The position numbers and the translations under genes were made by a program. Shown here in pieces: positions 9,354 through 18,179 of a stretch of 64,000 nt of DNA. Position 1 is the stretch's first letter. Every line of letters begins with the position of its first letter. Origin of the DNA: JAOPZW01 sp963789015 (GTDB lineage Bacteria; Actinomycetota; Thermoleophilia; Solirubrobacterales; Solirubrobacteraceae); assembly GCA_963789015.1 (NCBI GenBank), contig CAWBIU010000003.1:62001-126000 (forward strand), written 5' to 3'. The notes under the pieces were generated by a model. That model made no database searches. It was not told the origin of the DNA and worked only from the letters and a program-made list of their open reading frames with translations.

Positions 9354-10175
9354 GTGAGCATCGTGTGGTCCGTGCTGATCGTCGCCGCCGCGACGGGCGT
9401 GGCGGTCGGGGCCGTGCTCCTCGTGCGGCGCCGGGCGCCGGAGGGCAGCGTCTTCGTCGACGGCGACCGCGCGGCCGGGGTGTTCGGCGTCCTGGCCACG
9501 GGCTTCTCGGTCCTCCTGGGCCTCATCGTCTTCCTCGCGTTCACGAGCTACGACCAGTCGCGCAGCGGTGCCGAGACGGAGGCCCTGTTGCTGGTGCAGC
9601 AGTACGAGACGGCGCAGTTCATGCCCGCCGCGGTCCGCGTGCGGCTCGGCGACGAGCTCGTCTGCTACGGACGCGCGGTCGTCGAGCAGGAATGGCCGCG
9701 GATGCGCGCCGGCAGCGAGGGCGACCGCCTCAACCCGTGGGGCGTGGCACTGTTCCGCACGCTCAAGACCGCCGACCCGAGGACGGGGCCCGAGCAGAGC
9801 GCGTACGACACGTGGGTCGACCGGACCGGGCAGCGCGAGCTCGCCCGAAACGACCGGATCCACGGCGCCGCCGGCGTCATCCCCGGCTCGCTGTGGACCG
9901 TGTTGTTCTTCATCGCGGCGGCGATCCTCGCCTTCATGCTGTTCTTCGCCGATCCGGGGGAGCGGTGGTTTGCCCAGGCGATGCTCGTGGGCTCGGTCGT
10001 CGCGGTCATCACCGCGACGATGCTGCTCATCCACCGCCTCGACAACCCGGTCCGGGAGCACGGCGGCCTGCAGCCGGCTGCCATGCAGCGGACGCTGCGG
10101 ATCCTCGAGCGCGAGCGCGCCCTGGTGGGCGATGCCGGCCGGCTGCCGTGCGACGCCAGCGGCGCCGCCGTCTGA
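9354..10175 (+). CDS. DUF4239 (bestrophin-like) membrane protein
   Basis: The 273-residue protein has an N-terminal membrane helix (residues 3-22), a second helix (about 40-62, GVLATGFSVLLGLIVFLAF), a soluble helical middle, and two C-terminal helices (about 180-200 and 207-225) separated by FFADPGERWF. This is the layout of DUF4239 proteins, remotely bestrophin-like. The GTG start lies 9 bases after the ClC stop, so the pair is likely one transcript and both may concern anion flux. Function is otherwise unknown. Confidence 0.75.
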   Translation: MSIVWSVLIVAAATGVAVGAVLLVRRRAPEGSVFVDGDRAAGVFGVLATGFSVLLGLIVFLAFTSYDQSRSGAETEALLLVQQYETAQFMPAAVRVRLGDELVCYGRAVVEQEWPRMRAGSEGDRLNPWGVALFRTLKTADPRTGPEQSAYDTWVDRTGQRELARNDRIHGAAGVIPGSLWTVLFFIAAAILAFMLFFADPGERWFAQAMLVGSVVAVITATMLLIHRLDNPVREHGGLQPAAMQRTLRILERERALVGDAGRLPCDASGAAV

Positions 10176-10178
10176 CGC

Positions 10179-10603
10179 TCAGTCCAGCCGCGGCCGGCCG
10201 CCGTGGGCGGCGAGCCCGTAGATCACGAGGATGTCGAGCGCGAAGATGGACAGCGACCAGAACGGATACGCCGGCATGAACAGCAGCTGCGCGATCGCGT
10301 TCAGCGAGACGATGATGACGCCGGTCCAGCGCGCGAGCTGGTTGCCGGCCCAGACACCGAAGCCACGAGCATCTGCAGCACGCCGATGCACAGGACGATC
10401 CAGCCCCACGTGTTGAGGTCGCTGAAGACGTAGCGGGCGTTCTCGGTGAAGAAGCTCGACTTCGAGATCGCGGCGATGCCGTCGATGATGTTGAGGATCG
10501 AGACCAGGACGATCATGACCCCCGCGAACGTGATCCAGCCTCCTCCGCGCTGATCCTCGATGTAGCTCGACCCCTCGGGGCCGACGTAGGTCTGCTGGGC
10601 CAC
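10179..10603 (-). pseudogene. DUF7144-like four-helix membrane protein, frameshifted
   Basis: From a GTG at 10603, with a good AGGAGG site upstream, the frame encodes MAQQTYVGPEGSSYIEDQ and then helices similar to the gene at 13595. After GVLQMLVA (about 10363) that frame loses similarity, but a neighbouring frame continues FGVWAGNQLARWTGVII to a proper end (GGRPRLD) at 10179. One missing base, or two extra, explains it. The complete product would be about 141 residues with four membrane helices. A real disruption and a sequencing indel cannot be told apart here. Confidence 0.7.
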
Positions 10604-10817
10604 GGCGATCTGCCTCCTGACGTGAAACGGTCCGATTCGCCGCGGATATTGCGGTCCGGCTCACGGGCCGGGCATCCCCCGATCGGGGTGAAATGTCCGG
10701 GCTGCGGCGTGGTGCCCGCCTTCCGCGACATGGAGGTACGCCCCCTTGCCGCCCGCTCGCCCCGACGGCGATGCTCGGCCGTGCCAGGTTCCCCCCACGC
10801 ACCGCCCCTGGCCCATC

Positions 10818-13025
10818 ATGCCCACCGCCACGGTCCTCCCCGCACCCTCCCGCAGCCGGCCGTCGTTCCGTCCCGGCCTGGTCGCCCGCGAGCGCCTCGT
10901 GGAGCGGTTGTCCGCGGCGCACGACACCCCGCTGGCGCTCCTCGTCGCACCGGCCGGATACGGCAAGACGACGACGCTGTCGGAGTGGGCCGAGGAGGAC
11001 GGACGCCCGTTCGCCTGGGTCACCTTGCAGCCCGAGGACGACGATCCGGGGCGCCTGCTCACAGCCATCACGCTCGCGCTCGACGCCATCGAGCCCGTCG
11101 GGCGCGAGGGCGTCACGGCGCTGGCGCGGCACGGCGCCGGGCCGTCGGACCTCCTCCTCCAACGCGTCGCACGGTCGGTCGCCCGCCGGCGGCGCCCGTT
11201 CGTGCTCGTGCTCGACGACGCGCACCGGCTCACCACACCGGGCGCCCTCCTGGCCCTCGAGGTCCTGATCGATCATCTGCCCCGGGGATCGCAGCTCGCG
11301 CTCGCGTCGCGCAGCGAGCCGGGCCTGCCCGTCGGCCGCCTGCGGGCCCACCGCCGGATCGTCGAGATCCGCGCGCGCGACCTCGTGATGAGCCGCGCCG
11401 AGGCGTCGGTCCTGCTCGACGGGCTCGGACTGCGGCCCGAGGACGTGGACCTGCTCGTGCGACGCACGGAGGGCTGGCCCGCCGGCCTCTACCTCGCGGC
11501 GCTCTCGCTCCGCGATCAGACCGACCGCGGCCGGGCGCTGGCCCACTTCGCGGGGGACGACCGCCTCGTCGCCGACTACCTGCGCGACGAGCTGCTCGCC
11601 GAGCAGCCCGGCGACCGTGTCAGCTTCCTCACCCGCACGTCGGTGCTCGGCGACCTCTCCGGGCCGCTGTGCGACGCGGTGCTCGGCGGTCCCGGCTCCG
11701 GCGGCACCCTGCGGGAGCTCGCCCGCTCGAACCTCCTGCTCGTGCCCCTGGACCGCGCCGACGCCCGGTATCGCTACCACGGCCTCTTCGCCCAGATGCT
11801 CCAGGCCGAGCTGCACCGCCTCGAGCCGGAGTACGAGGGCGAGCTTCACCGGCGAGCGAGCGAGTGGCACGCCGGGCGGGGCGAGATCGACCGCGCGATC
11901 CACCACGCCATCGCGGCCGAGGACGTCGGCTGCGCCGGCGATCTGCTCTGGAGCGTCGCCGCGGATCACCTCATGAACGGCCGGCACGCGGCGATCCGCC
12001 GCTGGCTGGATCGCTTCACGCCCGAGCAGATCGCCGGCCATCCGCCGCTCGCGCTCACCGCCGCGGCCGCGATGCTCGTCGCCGGCGACCGAGATCTCCT
12101 CGAGCACTGGTGCTCGGTCGCCGAGCGCGGGCTGGGCTCCGGGTCGGCGGGCGGCGCCGACGCGGCGCTCCTCGTGCTGCTGCGGGCGCTCGTGGGGCGC
12201 GAGGGGCTCGCCGCCATGCGCCGGGACGCCTCCGAGGCCGCCGAGGGGCTGGGCGACGACGTGCCGTGGCTGGCGCTGTGCCGCCTGGCGCAGGGCGTCG
12301 CCGACCATCTCTCCGGCGATCGCGACGCCGCGCGCGCCCAGCTCGAGGACGGCGCTCGCCTCGCCGCCGTCGCCGCGCCCGCCGTGCAGGTCCTGTGCCT
12401 CGCGCAGCTGGGAGTCGTCGCGCTCGACGACGACGACGCGGAGACCGGCGAGCTGTGCATCTCCCGCGCACGCGCGCAGGTGGAGCGCGTCGGGCTGGGC
12501 GACGACCCCTTGTGCGCGCTCGTCTTCGCCGCGTCCGCCCTCTCGCGCGCCCAGCGCGGGAGGGTCGACGATGCGCAGCGCGACATGCGCGAGGGGGCCA
12601 GGCTGCTCACGATGCTCGCGGACTTCGCCCCGTGGTACGAGGCGGAGGTCCGCATCCTGCTCGCGCGCGCCGCGCTGCGGCTGAGCGACGTCGTGGCGGC
12701 GCGGACCCTGCTCGCCGAGGCGTCGCGTCTGGCGCGCCGCGCGCCGGACGCGGCGGTGCTCTCGGAGTGGCTCGACGAGGCTTGGACGCGAGCGGACTCG
12801 TTCTCGGCCGCGGCGATCATGGGCCCGACGTCGCTGACGACCGCCGAGCTGCGGGTGCTGCGCCTCCTGCCGACGCACCTGTCCTTCCGCGAGATCGCCG
12901 CGCACCTCCATGTGTCGGCGAACACCATCAAGACCCAGGCGCACGCGGTCTATCGCAAGCTCGGCGCGTCGTCGCGGACCGAGGCGGTCGCCGGCGCGCG
13001 CGAGGTCGGGCTGCTCGACGCCTAG
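10818..13025 (+). CDS. MalT-like LuxR family transcriptional regulator (LAL/STAND ATPase)
   Basis: The 735-residue regulator has a P-loop VAPAGYGKTT (residues 43-52), a Walker B FVLVLDDAH (128-136), a winged-helix/TPR-like middle, and a C-terminal LuxR helix-turn-helix (about 675-735: LTTAELRVLRLL, FREIAAHLHVSANTIKTQAH). MalT-type proteins are ATP-dependent activators that sense small molecules through the helical repeats. The ATG at 10818 is preferred because upstream residues are Pro/Arg shadow. It is divergent from the DUF7144-like gene, and its stop shares the palindromic CTAG with the converging HD gene. Effector and targets are unknown. Confidence 0.88.
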   Translation: MPTATVLPAPSRSRPSFRPGLVARERLVERLSAAHDTPLALLVAPAGYGKTTTLSEWAEEDGRPFAWVTLQPEDDDPGRLLTAITLALDAIEPVGREGVTALARHGAGPSDLLLQRVARSVARRRRPFVLVLDDAHRLTTPGALLALEVLIDHLPRGSQLALASRSEPGLPVGRLRAHRRIVEIRARDLVMSRAEASVLLDGLGLRPEDVDLLVRRTEGWPAGLYLAALSLRDQTDRGRALAHFAGDDRLVADYLRDELLAEQPGDRVSFLTRTSVLGDLSGPLCDAVLGGPGSGGTLRELARSNLLLVPLDRADARYRYHGLFAQMLQAELHRLEPEYEGELHRRASEWHAGRGEIDRAIHHAIAAEDVGCAGDLLWSVAADHLMNGRHAAIRRWLDRFTPEQIAGHPPLALTAAAAMLVAGDRDLLEHWCSVAERGLGSGSAGGADAALLVLLRALVGREGLAAMRRDASEAAEGLGDDVPWLALCRLAQGVADHLSGDRDAARAQLEDGARLAAVAAPAVQVLCLAQLGVVALDDDDAETGELCISRARAQVERVGLGDDPLCALVFAASALSRAQRGRVDDAQRDMREGARLLTMLADFAPWYEAEVRILLARAALRLSDVVAARTLLAEASRLARRAPDAAVLSEWLDEAWTRADSFSAAAIMGPTSLTTAELRVLRLLPTHLSFREIAAHLHVSANTIKTQAHAVYRKLGASSRTEAVAGAREVGLLDA

Positions 13026-13459
13026 CTCGGGGCGGGATCGCGCCGCGCCTGGCCCGTGGCGATGTGCGTCCGCGCCCAGCCGTACGGCGGGCCGGAGCGG
13101 CGCGCCTCGGGGCGGTCCAGATGGTCGGCGAGCTCGGCCAGGCGGATGGCGCGGCCGATCGTGCCGGCACGTCCCCGGGCGAACGCGATCCGCAGCGTGT
13201 GGGCCTCGTAGCTCTCGCCGGCGGCACGCGTGAGCAGATGCAGCGCCTCCAGCTCGACGGGCTCGAGGCCGGCTGCGGCGAGCTCGCTCAGGGGCGTGTC
13301 GGAGTGCTCGAGGACGTCGTGCAGGTACGCGACGGCGCGCAGCTCGCCCGGCACCGCCGCGGCCACGCGCTCGACGTGCTCGATGAGCGGCGTGCCGAAG
13401 CCGTCCAGCCGGCCGGCGTGGCTGTAGTGGGCGATCCCGCGGGCGATCGTCGCATCCAT
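13022..13459 (-). CDS. HD-domain phosphohydrolase-like protein
   Basis: The 145-residue protein matches small stand-alone HD proteins of the RelA/SpoT hydrolase type: an N-terminal YSHAGRLDGFGTPLIEHVERV segment where the first His usually sits, AVAYLHDVLEHSD with the HD pair (about residues 46-47), then helices. Such proteins hydrolyse nucleotide phosphates, but the substrate is not evident. It ends inside the stop of the LuxR gene (4-base tail-to-tail overlap). Confidence 0.7.
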   Translation of the reverse strand: MDATIARGIAHYSHAGRLDGFGTPLIEHVERVAAAVPGELRAVAYLHDVLEHSDTPLSELAAAGLEPVELEALHLLTRAAGESYEAHTLRIAFARGRAGTIGRAIRLAELADHLDRPEARRSGPPYGWARTHIATGQARRDPAPS

Positions 13460-13594
13460 CGGACACGAGCCTCGCTCGTGGGTCGCGCGGCGGCATCACC
13501 CCGTTCGGGCGATGCGTCGCCGTGGCGCGGTTCGTAGGGTCGGCTTCGCCGTCAGCGAAGGGCCCGCCACGGGCGCCGACCACGAGGAGTGCGC

Positions 13595-14053
13595 ATGACC
13601 GAGCCGTCCCAGATCGCGACCGTGCGCCGCCCGCGGGCCGCGCCCGCCGCGCGGTCGCGCCCGCAGCACCGGGCCGACCACAGCGCGGGCTGGCTCGCCT
13701 TCGCCGCGGTGATGGTGGGGCTGGGCGGGATCCTGAACACGATCTACGGCATCGCCGCGATCTCGGGCTCGACCTTCTACGTGCAGGACGCGAAGTACGT
13801 CATCGGCGACCTGAAGACGTTCGGGTGGATCCTGCTGGCGCTCGGCGTCGTCCAGATCCTCGCGTCCGGGGGGATCCTGGCGTGGGTCGGCTGGGCGCGG
13901 TGGGTGGGCGTCGCGAGCGCGACGCTCAACGCGCTCGCCCTGCTCCTGTTCGTCCCGTCGTATCCGTTCCTGGCGCTGGCGCTCTTCGCCGTCGACCTGC
14001 TCGTGATCTACGGCCTGGTCGCATACGGGGGTCGGCTGCGGCCGGCGGCCTGA
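13595..14053 (+). CDS. DUF7144-like four-helix membrane protein
   Basis: The 152-residue protein has a basic N-terminus and four membrane helices (about residues 32-58, 78-96, 103-122 and 126-147). It is a paralogue of the frameshifted gene at 10179-10603: both share FAAVMVGLGGILN/FAGVMIVLVSILN, the DLKTFGWILL/DLNTWGWIVL turn and a VDLLVIYGL/LDILVIYGL end. The start is the ATG at 13595, six bases after a GAGGAG-like site; a GTG at 13589 is possible. Function unknown. Confidence 0.78.
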   Translation: MTEPSQIATVRRPRAAPAARSRPQHRADHSAGWLAFAAVMVGLGGILNTIYGIAAISGSTFYVQDAKYVIGDLKTFGWILLALGVVQILASGGILAWVGWARWVGVASATLNALALLLFVPSYPFLALALFAVDLLVIYGLVAYGGRLRPAA

Positions 14054-14054
14054 C

Positions 14055-14387
14055 GTGGAGCCGGTCGGCCAACTGCTGCGGCGCCTGGCGCTGAACGACG
14101 AGAGCCTGATCGGCTCGGTGCTCGCCAGCGGGTCGCCGCAGTCGCCCGCCTCGAGCCTCGATCGCAAGGCCGAGGCGCTCGTGCAGGCCGGCGCGCTGCT
14201 CTCCGTGGGCGCGTCGACGGCCTCACTGCGCTGGATCGTCGAGGTCGCCCAGTCGACGGGGGCCACGGACGAGGAGATCTTCGGCGTGCTCGTGGCGATC
14301 GGCCCCGCCGTCGGCCTCGCCCGCGTGGTGGCCGAGGCGCCGAGGCTCGCGCTGGCGATGGGCTACGAGATCGAGGACGAGGCCTGA
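14055..14387 (+). CDS. Carboxymuconolactone decarboxylase/AhpD-like protein without CxxC
   Basis: The 110-residue all-helical protein resembles the AhpD/CMD fold (LDRKAEALVQAGALLSVGAS, then a VAQSTGATDEEIFGVLVAI helix pair). Catalytic AhpD-like members use a CxxC redox pair; here there is no cysteine at all, so a peroxidase-reductant role is unlikely and a binding or decarboxylase-like role remains open. The GTG start is 1 base after the upstream stop, so it is coupled to the DUF7144-like gene. Confidence 0.65.
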   Translation: MEPVGQLLRRLALNDESLIGSVLASGSPQSPASSLDRKAEALVQAGALLSVGASTASLRWIVEVAQSTGATDEEIFGVLVAIGPAVGLARVVAEAPRLALAMGYEIEDEA

Positions 14388-14403
14388 GGCGCCGGCGCCG
14401 CGG

Positions 14404-15369
14404 TCAGGCCACCGTCTCGACGCGCAACGAGAAGGCCGCCGCCGTGCTCGCGCCCGGATCGACGCACACCAGCCCGTCGTGGGTGCGCAGCGCATCGACC
14501 GGCGCGGTCATGGGCTCGAAGCAGATGACGGCCTGCTCGCGCGGGGCGAAGATCTGCGCGAAGGGATAGCCGGACTCGAACTCGACGACGAGGCGCCGCG
14601 TCCCGTCGCTCACCGCGAAGCGGGCCGCGCCCGCCTCGACGGCGAAGAGATCGTCGTACGCGCGCTCGCCGAGCACGAAGCGATCGGCGCCCTGCGGGGC
14701 TCGCGCGCCGGTGGGCAGGCCGAGCTCGTCGAGCGGCAGGTGGGTGAGCGCCGGCAGCTCGACCTCCCATCGCTCGCGTGGAGCGCCGGGCGGCGCGAGG
14801 TACGGATGGAAGCCGAAGGAGACCGGGACGGGCGTGTCACCGGTCGCGTGCACCGACGTCTCGATCCGCAGGGCGTCGCGGCCGACGGCGACGGCCATGC
14901 GGACGCGATGCGCGAACGGGAAGACCCCGAAGAGGTCGGCGTGGGCGGCCCAGTCGAGCTCGGCCTCGAGCCACGCGACGTCCTCGTCGCCCCCGGCGCG
15001 CGTCACCTGCCAGTCGGACCCCGCCGCGACCGCGCCGTGGATCGGCAGGCAATGCGCGTCGCCGTGCAGGAGCGGCGAGCCGCGGTCGAGGCGCACCGTG
15101 CGCCCGGCGACGGCGTAGCTCCAGCCGCCCAGCCGGTTCGCCCACGGATGCAGCAGCGGGATGCCGAACACCGTGCCGCGGTCGAGGTAGCCGTCGATCG
15201 AGCCGAGGATGCCGAGCAGCTCCTGGCCGTGATGGCGCAGCGAGCATCCGACCATCCCCGCTCCGGGTGCGAAGCGCGCGACGAGGTCGCCGCCCGGCGG
15301 GCGCAGCTCCTCGATCCACAGCGCGCGGCCGCCCGACGTCGTCTCGACGGCTCTGGTCTCGGCGCCCAT
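14404..15369 (-). CDS. Aldose 1-epimerase (galactose mutarotase-like)
   Basis: The 321-residue protein shows the mutarotase beta-sandwich signatures: NRLGGWSYAVAGR, GDAHCLPIHGAVA (substrate His), VPVSFGFHPYLAPPG (second His) and a late ICFEPMTAPVDALR with the catalytic Glu. It interconverts alpha and beta anomers of hexoses, or epimerises glucose 6-phosphate in the YeaD subgroup. The start is set at the ATG at 15369; an ATG at 15405 would add twelve residues. It is the last gene of a minus-strand group with the TPR and channel genes but separated from them by 59 bases. Confidence 0.85.
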   Translation of the reverse strand: MGAETRAVETTSGGRALWIEELRPPGGDLVARFAPGAGMVGCSLRHHGQELLGILGSIDGYLDRGTVFGIPLLHPWANRLGGWSYAVAGRTVRLDRGSPLLHGDAHCLPIHGAVAAGSDWQVTRAGGDEDVAWLEAELDWAAHADLFGVFPFAHRVRMAVAVGRDALRIETSVHATGDTPVPVSFGFHPYLAPPGAPRERWEVELPALTHLPLDELGLPTGARAPQGADRFVLGERAYDDLFAVEAGAARFAVSDGTRRLVVEFESGYPFAQIFAPREQAVICFEPMTAPVDALRTHDGLVCVDPGASTAAAFSLRVETVA

Positions 15370-15428
15370 CGCGGAGATCGTCGGCCACGCCCGCCGCCGC
15401 GGCATCACCTCGATCGGGTGATCGCCGC

Positions 15429-16832
15429 TCAGCACGTCGGCGGGGCACCCGGGCCGGTCCGCGACAGCGCAGGGGCGCCGTCGAGGAAGACGTCGGCCCG
15501 GACCGCCGTCGGCGGGCACGCCCGCCGCAGCGGGACCGAGATGCGCCGCTCGCCGTCGCCCGACACGGTGGCGAACACGGCGAGGTCCGTGGGCTGCGCC
15601 CACGCCCCGCCGCGCACGGGACGCTCGTAGGCCAGGGCGCTCAGCGCCGTGTTCCTCGCGAGCCCGCGCCAGCGCAGGACCAGCGTCAGCCGGCCGCCCG
15701 CGACGCGCAGGCCCTCCACGCCGACGCCGCCGTGCTCGGGTGCGCCTGCGGCCGGGCGGCGGCCGAGGGTGGTCGCCGTCTCGGCGGCGACGGCGCGATC
15801 GGACAGGCGCCGCGCCGTCGCCGCCCGCGCCGGTTCGGTCCTCGCGACCCACTCGAGCTGGCCGAGGTAGCGCGACGTCAGCAGCCGCAGGCGCTGCGAC
15901 ACACCCGCCTCGCCGGCGAGGCGCTCGCCGCGGGCGCGCGATCGCTCGGCCGCGAGGGCATCGCCGAGCGCCGCCAGGATCGCGCTCCGCAGCAGCCACA
16001 TGTCGGGGACGTTGGGGTTGGCGGCCAGCGCCATGTCGGCGGCGCGCAGGGCCCGGCGGTGCTCGCCGCGGTAGAACACGCCGAGGGCGAGCAGTGCCAG
16101 GGCGAGGGCGTCGCGCTCGTCGAGGGCGACCGCGACCGCGGCGTCGCGAACGCCGGCCGCCGACGCCCGGCCGGCCGTGTCCGTGTACGCGCCGGTGATC
16201 TCGAAGTCCGGATTGGCGGCCAGGAGCCGTGCCCGCGCGCGCCCGGTGTGCGCCGCCGCGTAGTCGGCGTCAGCCGCGATCGCGTCGCCGTAGGCCGTCA
16301 CGGCGGCGTCGAAGTCGCCGGCGGCGGTGCTCACGGCGCCACGGGCGGCGTCGTCGACGGCGCGGGCCGGCGTCCCCGGGATCGGCTGCGCATGGAGCCA
16401 GGCAGCCCAGCCCACAGCGAAGCCGGCGACCGCCAGGCCCGCGAGCGCGGTGACGCGCCGCAGGCCGCCCTCGACGACGAGCCCGAAGCCCACGAGGAAG
16501 AGCGCGGCCGCCAGGATCGCGATCACCGTCGTGTACCGCGTCGAGCGGTCGTTCCAGGCGATGCGCGTCTCGGCCAGCGCGTGCTGGCGCAGCGACGCGC
16601 GCTCGGCGTCGTAGCTCAGGCGGCGCAGGGCGCCCGGCGCGGCCGTCCCGCGGAAGACGTCGACGACGACATGCGCGCGGAGCGCGTGCACCGCCACGCG
16701 CGTCGTCTCGCGCGCGTAGTTGGACTCGTGCACGCTCGCGCCCTTCTGCAGGATCGCCAGCGCGCCGCCGAGCACCACCACCACGGCGAGCGCGATCGCG
16801 ATCCTCCGGCTCAGCGCGTCCCGCTCGCCCAT
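15429..16832 (-). CDS. TPR-repeat membrane protein, unknown function
   Basis: The 467-residue protein has an N-terminal membrane helix (about 10-28), an extracytoplasmic loop, two further helices (about 95-117 and 122-140), then a long helical region with TPR-like repeats (GDFDAAVTAYGDAIAADADY; YRGEHRRALRAADMALAANP) and a C-terminal beta-rich domain of about 110 residues. The arrangement suggests a membrane-anchored scaffold. It lies 3 bases after the companion gene at 16836-17483, which also carries a large loop between helices, so the two may form a complex. Confidence 0.6.
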   Translation of the reverse strand: MGERDALSRRIAIALAVVVVLGGALAILQKGASVHESNYARETTRVAVHALRAHVVVDVFRGTAAPGALRRLSYDAERASLRQHALAETRIAWNDRSTRYTTVIAILAAALFLVGFGLVVEGGLRRVTALAGLAVAGFAVGWAAWLHAQPIPGTPARAVDDAARGAVSTAAGDFDAAVTAYGDAIAADADYAAAHTGRARARLLAANPDFEITGAYTDTAGRASAAGVRDAAVAVALDERDALALALLALGVFYRGEHRRALRAADMALAANPNVPDMWLLRSAILAALGDALAAERSRARGERLAGEAGVSQRLRLLTSRYLGQLEWVARTEPARAATARRLSDRAVAAETATTLGRRPAAGAPEHGGVGVEGLRVAGGRLTLVLRWRGLARNTALSALAYERPVRGGAWAQPTDLAVFATVSGDGERRISVPLRRACPPTAVRADVFLDGAPALSRTGPGAPPTC

Positions 16833-16835
16833 CGC

Positions 16836-17483
16836 TCAGAACACCGATGCGAGGCCGCCGGCGAGACCGACGAGGTAGACGACCACTCCCGCGGCGGTGA
16901 ACCCGTACAGGGCCTCCCGGCGCGTCGAGACCTCGGCGATCGTGTAGAGCAGCACGGCCACGACGACGACGAAGGCCCACCGGGTGAGGTGGTTGACCCG
17001 CACCCGGATGGCGGTGGCTCGGGCGGCCCAGTGCCCCGGGTGCAGCGGCGGAGAGCTCAGCCCGGTGGCCTGCTCCGCCGCCAGCGCGCGCGTGCGCGCG
17101 TCGACGTCGAAGGGACGCGGCTGCGGGCTCGGATCCAGGAGCTCGGCGCCGATCGCGAAGCGACCGAACACACCCGCGGCAGCGGCGCGCCGCGTCGCAT
17201 CCGCGCGCAGCGCCGCGGCACGCGCGTGGCGCGCACGGGCGTCGAGCGCGGCAGCGACCCGGTAGTCGGCGCGGTACCGCCGGTACTCGCGCACGTCGGC
17301 GGACACCTCGACCGCTCGCTGGACGGCCAGCTGCTGCATCCGGACCGATTCGCTGATCGACTGGCGGTCGTCGAAGGCGGCGGTGCTCCCGATCTGCGCC
17401 GCGCGCCATCCGTAGCCCGTCGCGGTGACGGTCGCCAGGCCGATGAGGAAGGCGATCGCCCAGCGGATCGTCCTCCCGCTCAC
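16836..17483 (-). CDS. Membrane protein with large helical loop, unknown function
   Basis: The 215 residues hold one N-terminal helix (7-26), a roughly 115-residue charged, helical loop rich in Arg/Ala that is probably outside the membrane, and two C-terminal helices (about 160-180 and 190-210). No known motif. Its N-terminal layout is similar to the downstream TPR membrane protein, as if the pair arose together. It follows the K+ channel gene by 22 bases in the same direction, so an accessory membrane complex is possible but unproven. Confidence 0.55.
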   Translation of the reverse strand: MSGRTIRWAIAFLIGLATVTATGYGWRAAQIGSTAAFDDRQSISESVRMQQLAVQRAVEVSADVREYRRYRADYRVAAALDARARHARAAALRADATRRAAAAGVFGRFAIGAELLDPSPQPRPFDVDARTRALAAEQATGLSSPPLHPGHWAARATAIRVRVNHLTRWAFVVVVAVLLYTIAEVSTRREALYGFTAAGVVVYLVGLAGGLASVF

Positions 17484-17505
17484 CGGGCTGTCGTCCGTGT
17501 CCCAC

Positions 17506-17982
17506 TCACGGCCGTGGCTCCTCCGGCGTGCGGCGACCGAGGGCTGCCTCGATCGCGTCGAGCCGTGCGATGACCTCCCGCAGGAGCGCCTTCGTGTCGT
17601 CGTCCTCGGCGCCGCGCGCGGCCTCGACGTCGGCCATGCGCTCGTCCTGGTCGGCCGACACGAAGTACGACGTGACGGTCGCCGTCAGGATCGCGAGGAA
17701 CGTCACCCCCATCACGATCACGACGGATCCGACCGCGCGGCCCCAGGCGCTCGTCGGCACGATGTCGCCGTAGCCGACGGTGGCGAGCGTCACCAGCGCC
17801 CACCACAGGCCGTCGCCGAGCGAGTGGAAGTCGCGACGGTCGATGATCGAGACGATGACGCCCGCGGCGAGCGACAGCAGGAGCATCGCTCCGGCGAGGT
17901 AGCGGAACACCTGCCGATTGGCGATCGCGCGTTCGGCGCGCCGCCGGAAGTGACCCTCAACGCGCTCGCCCAGGTGCCCCAT
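17506..17982 (-). CDS. Two-helix potassium channel
   Basis: The 158-residue protein has helix 1 (about 28-48), a pore helix and the K+ selectivity filter TLATVGYGD (residues 65-73), helix 2 (about 80-105) and a C-terminal coiled coil (about 110-150, DTKALLREVIARLDAIEAAL) that likely tetramerises. There is no RCK or cyclic-nucleotide domain, so it is a simple Kch-type channel. It heads the minus-strand membrane-gene group and is divergent from the MDR sugar dehydrogenase gene. Confidence 0.92.
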   Translation of the reverse strand: MGHLGERVEGHFRRRAERAIANRQVFRYLAGAMLLLSLAAGVIVSIIDRRDFHSLGDGLWWALVTLATVGYGDIVPTSAWGRAVGSVVIVMGVTFLAILTATVTSYFVSADQDERMADVEAARGAEDDDTKALLREVIARLDAIEAALGRRTPEEPRP

Positions 17983-18179
17983 GTCTAGGGCGCCTCGTGC
18001 TCGGTCAACGACACGGGTGTGGCTCCGTCCTGTCGCGGGAACGACCGATCATTCCGCGCCCCGGCGGGCCGCCGCATCAGCCGATCCGGGTGACGGACGT
18101 CGCGGAGTTCAGGCGAGCAGCCGGGCGCTGACGCGGGTCCCTGGGGCCCGTGGCGGACTCGATGGCCACAATCCCCGGG

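Noticed and set aside
10179..13583. Very long open frame on the minus strand opposite the LuxR and HD genes
   Set aside because: Its translation is Arg/Gly/Ala-rich without domain motifs except at the very end, where it merges with the DUF7144-like gene. It is a GC-bias shadow of the LuxR gene.
14055..14387. Reading the CMD-like gene as an AhpD peroxidase partner
   Set aside because: No CxxC and no cysteine at all in the protein.
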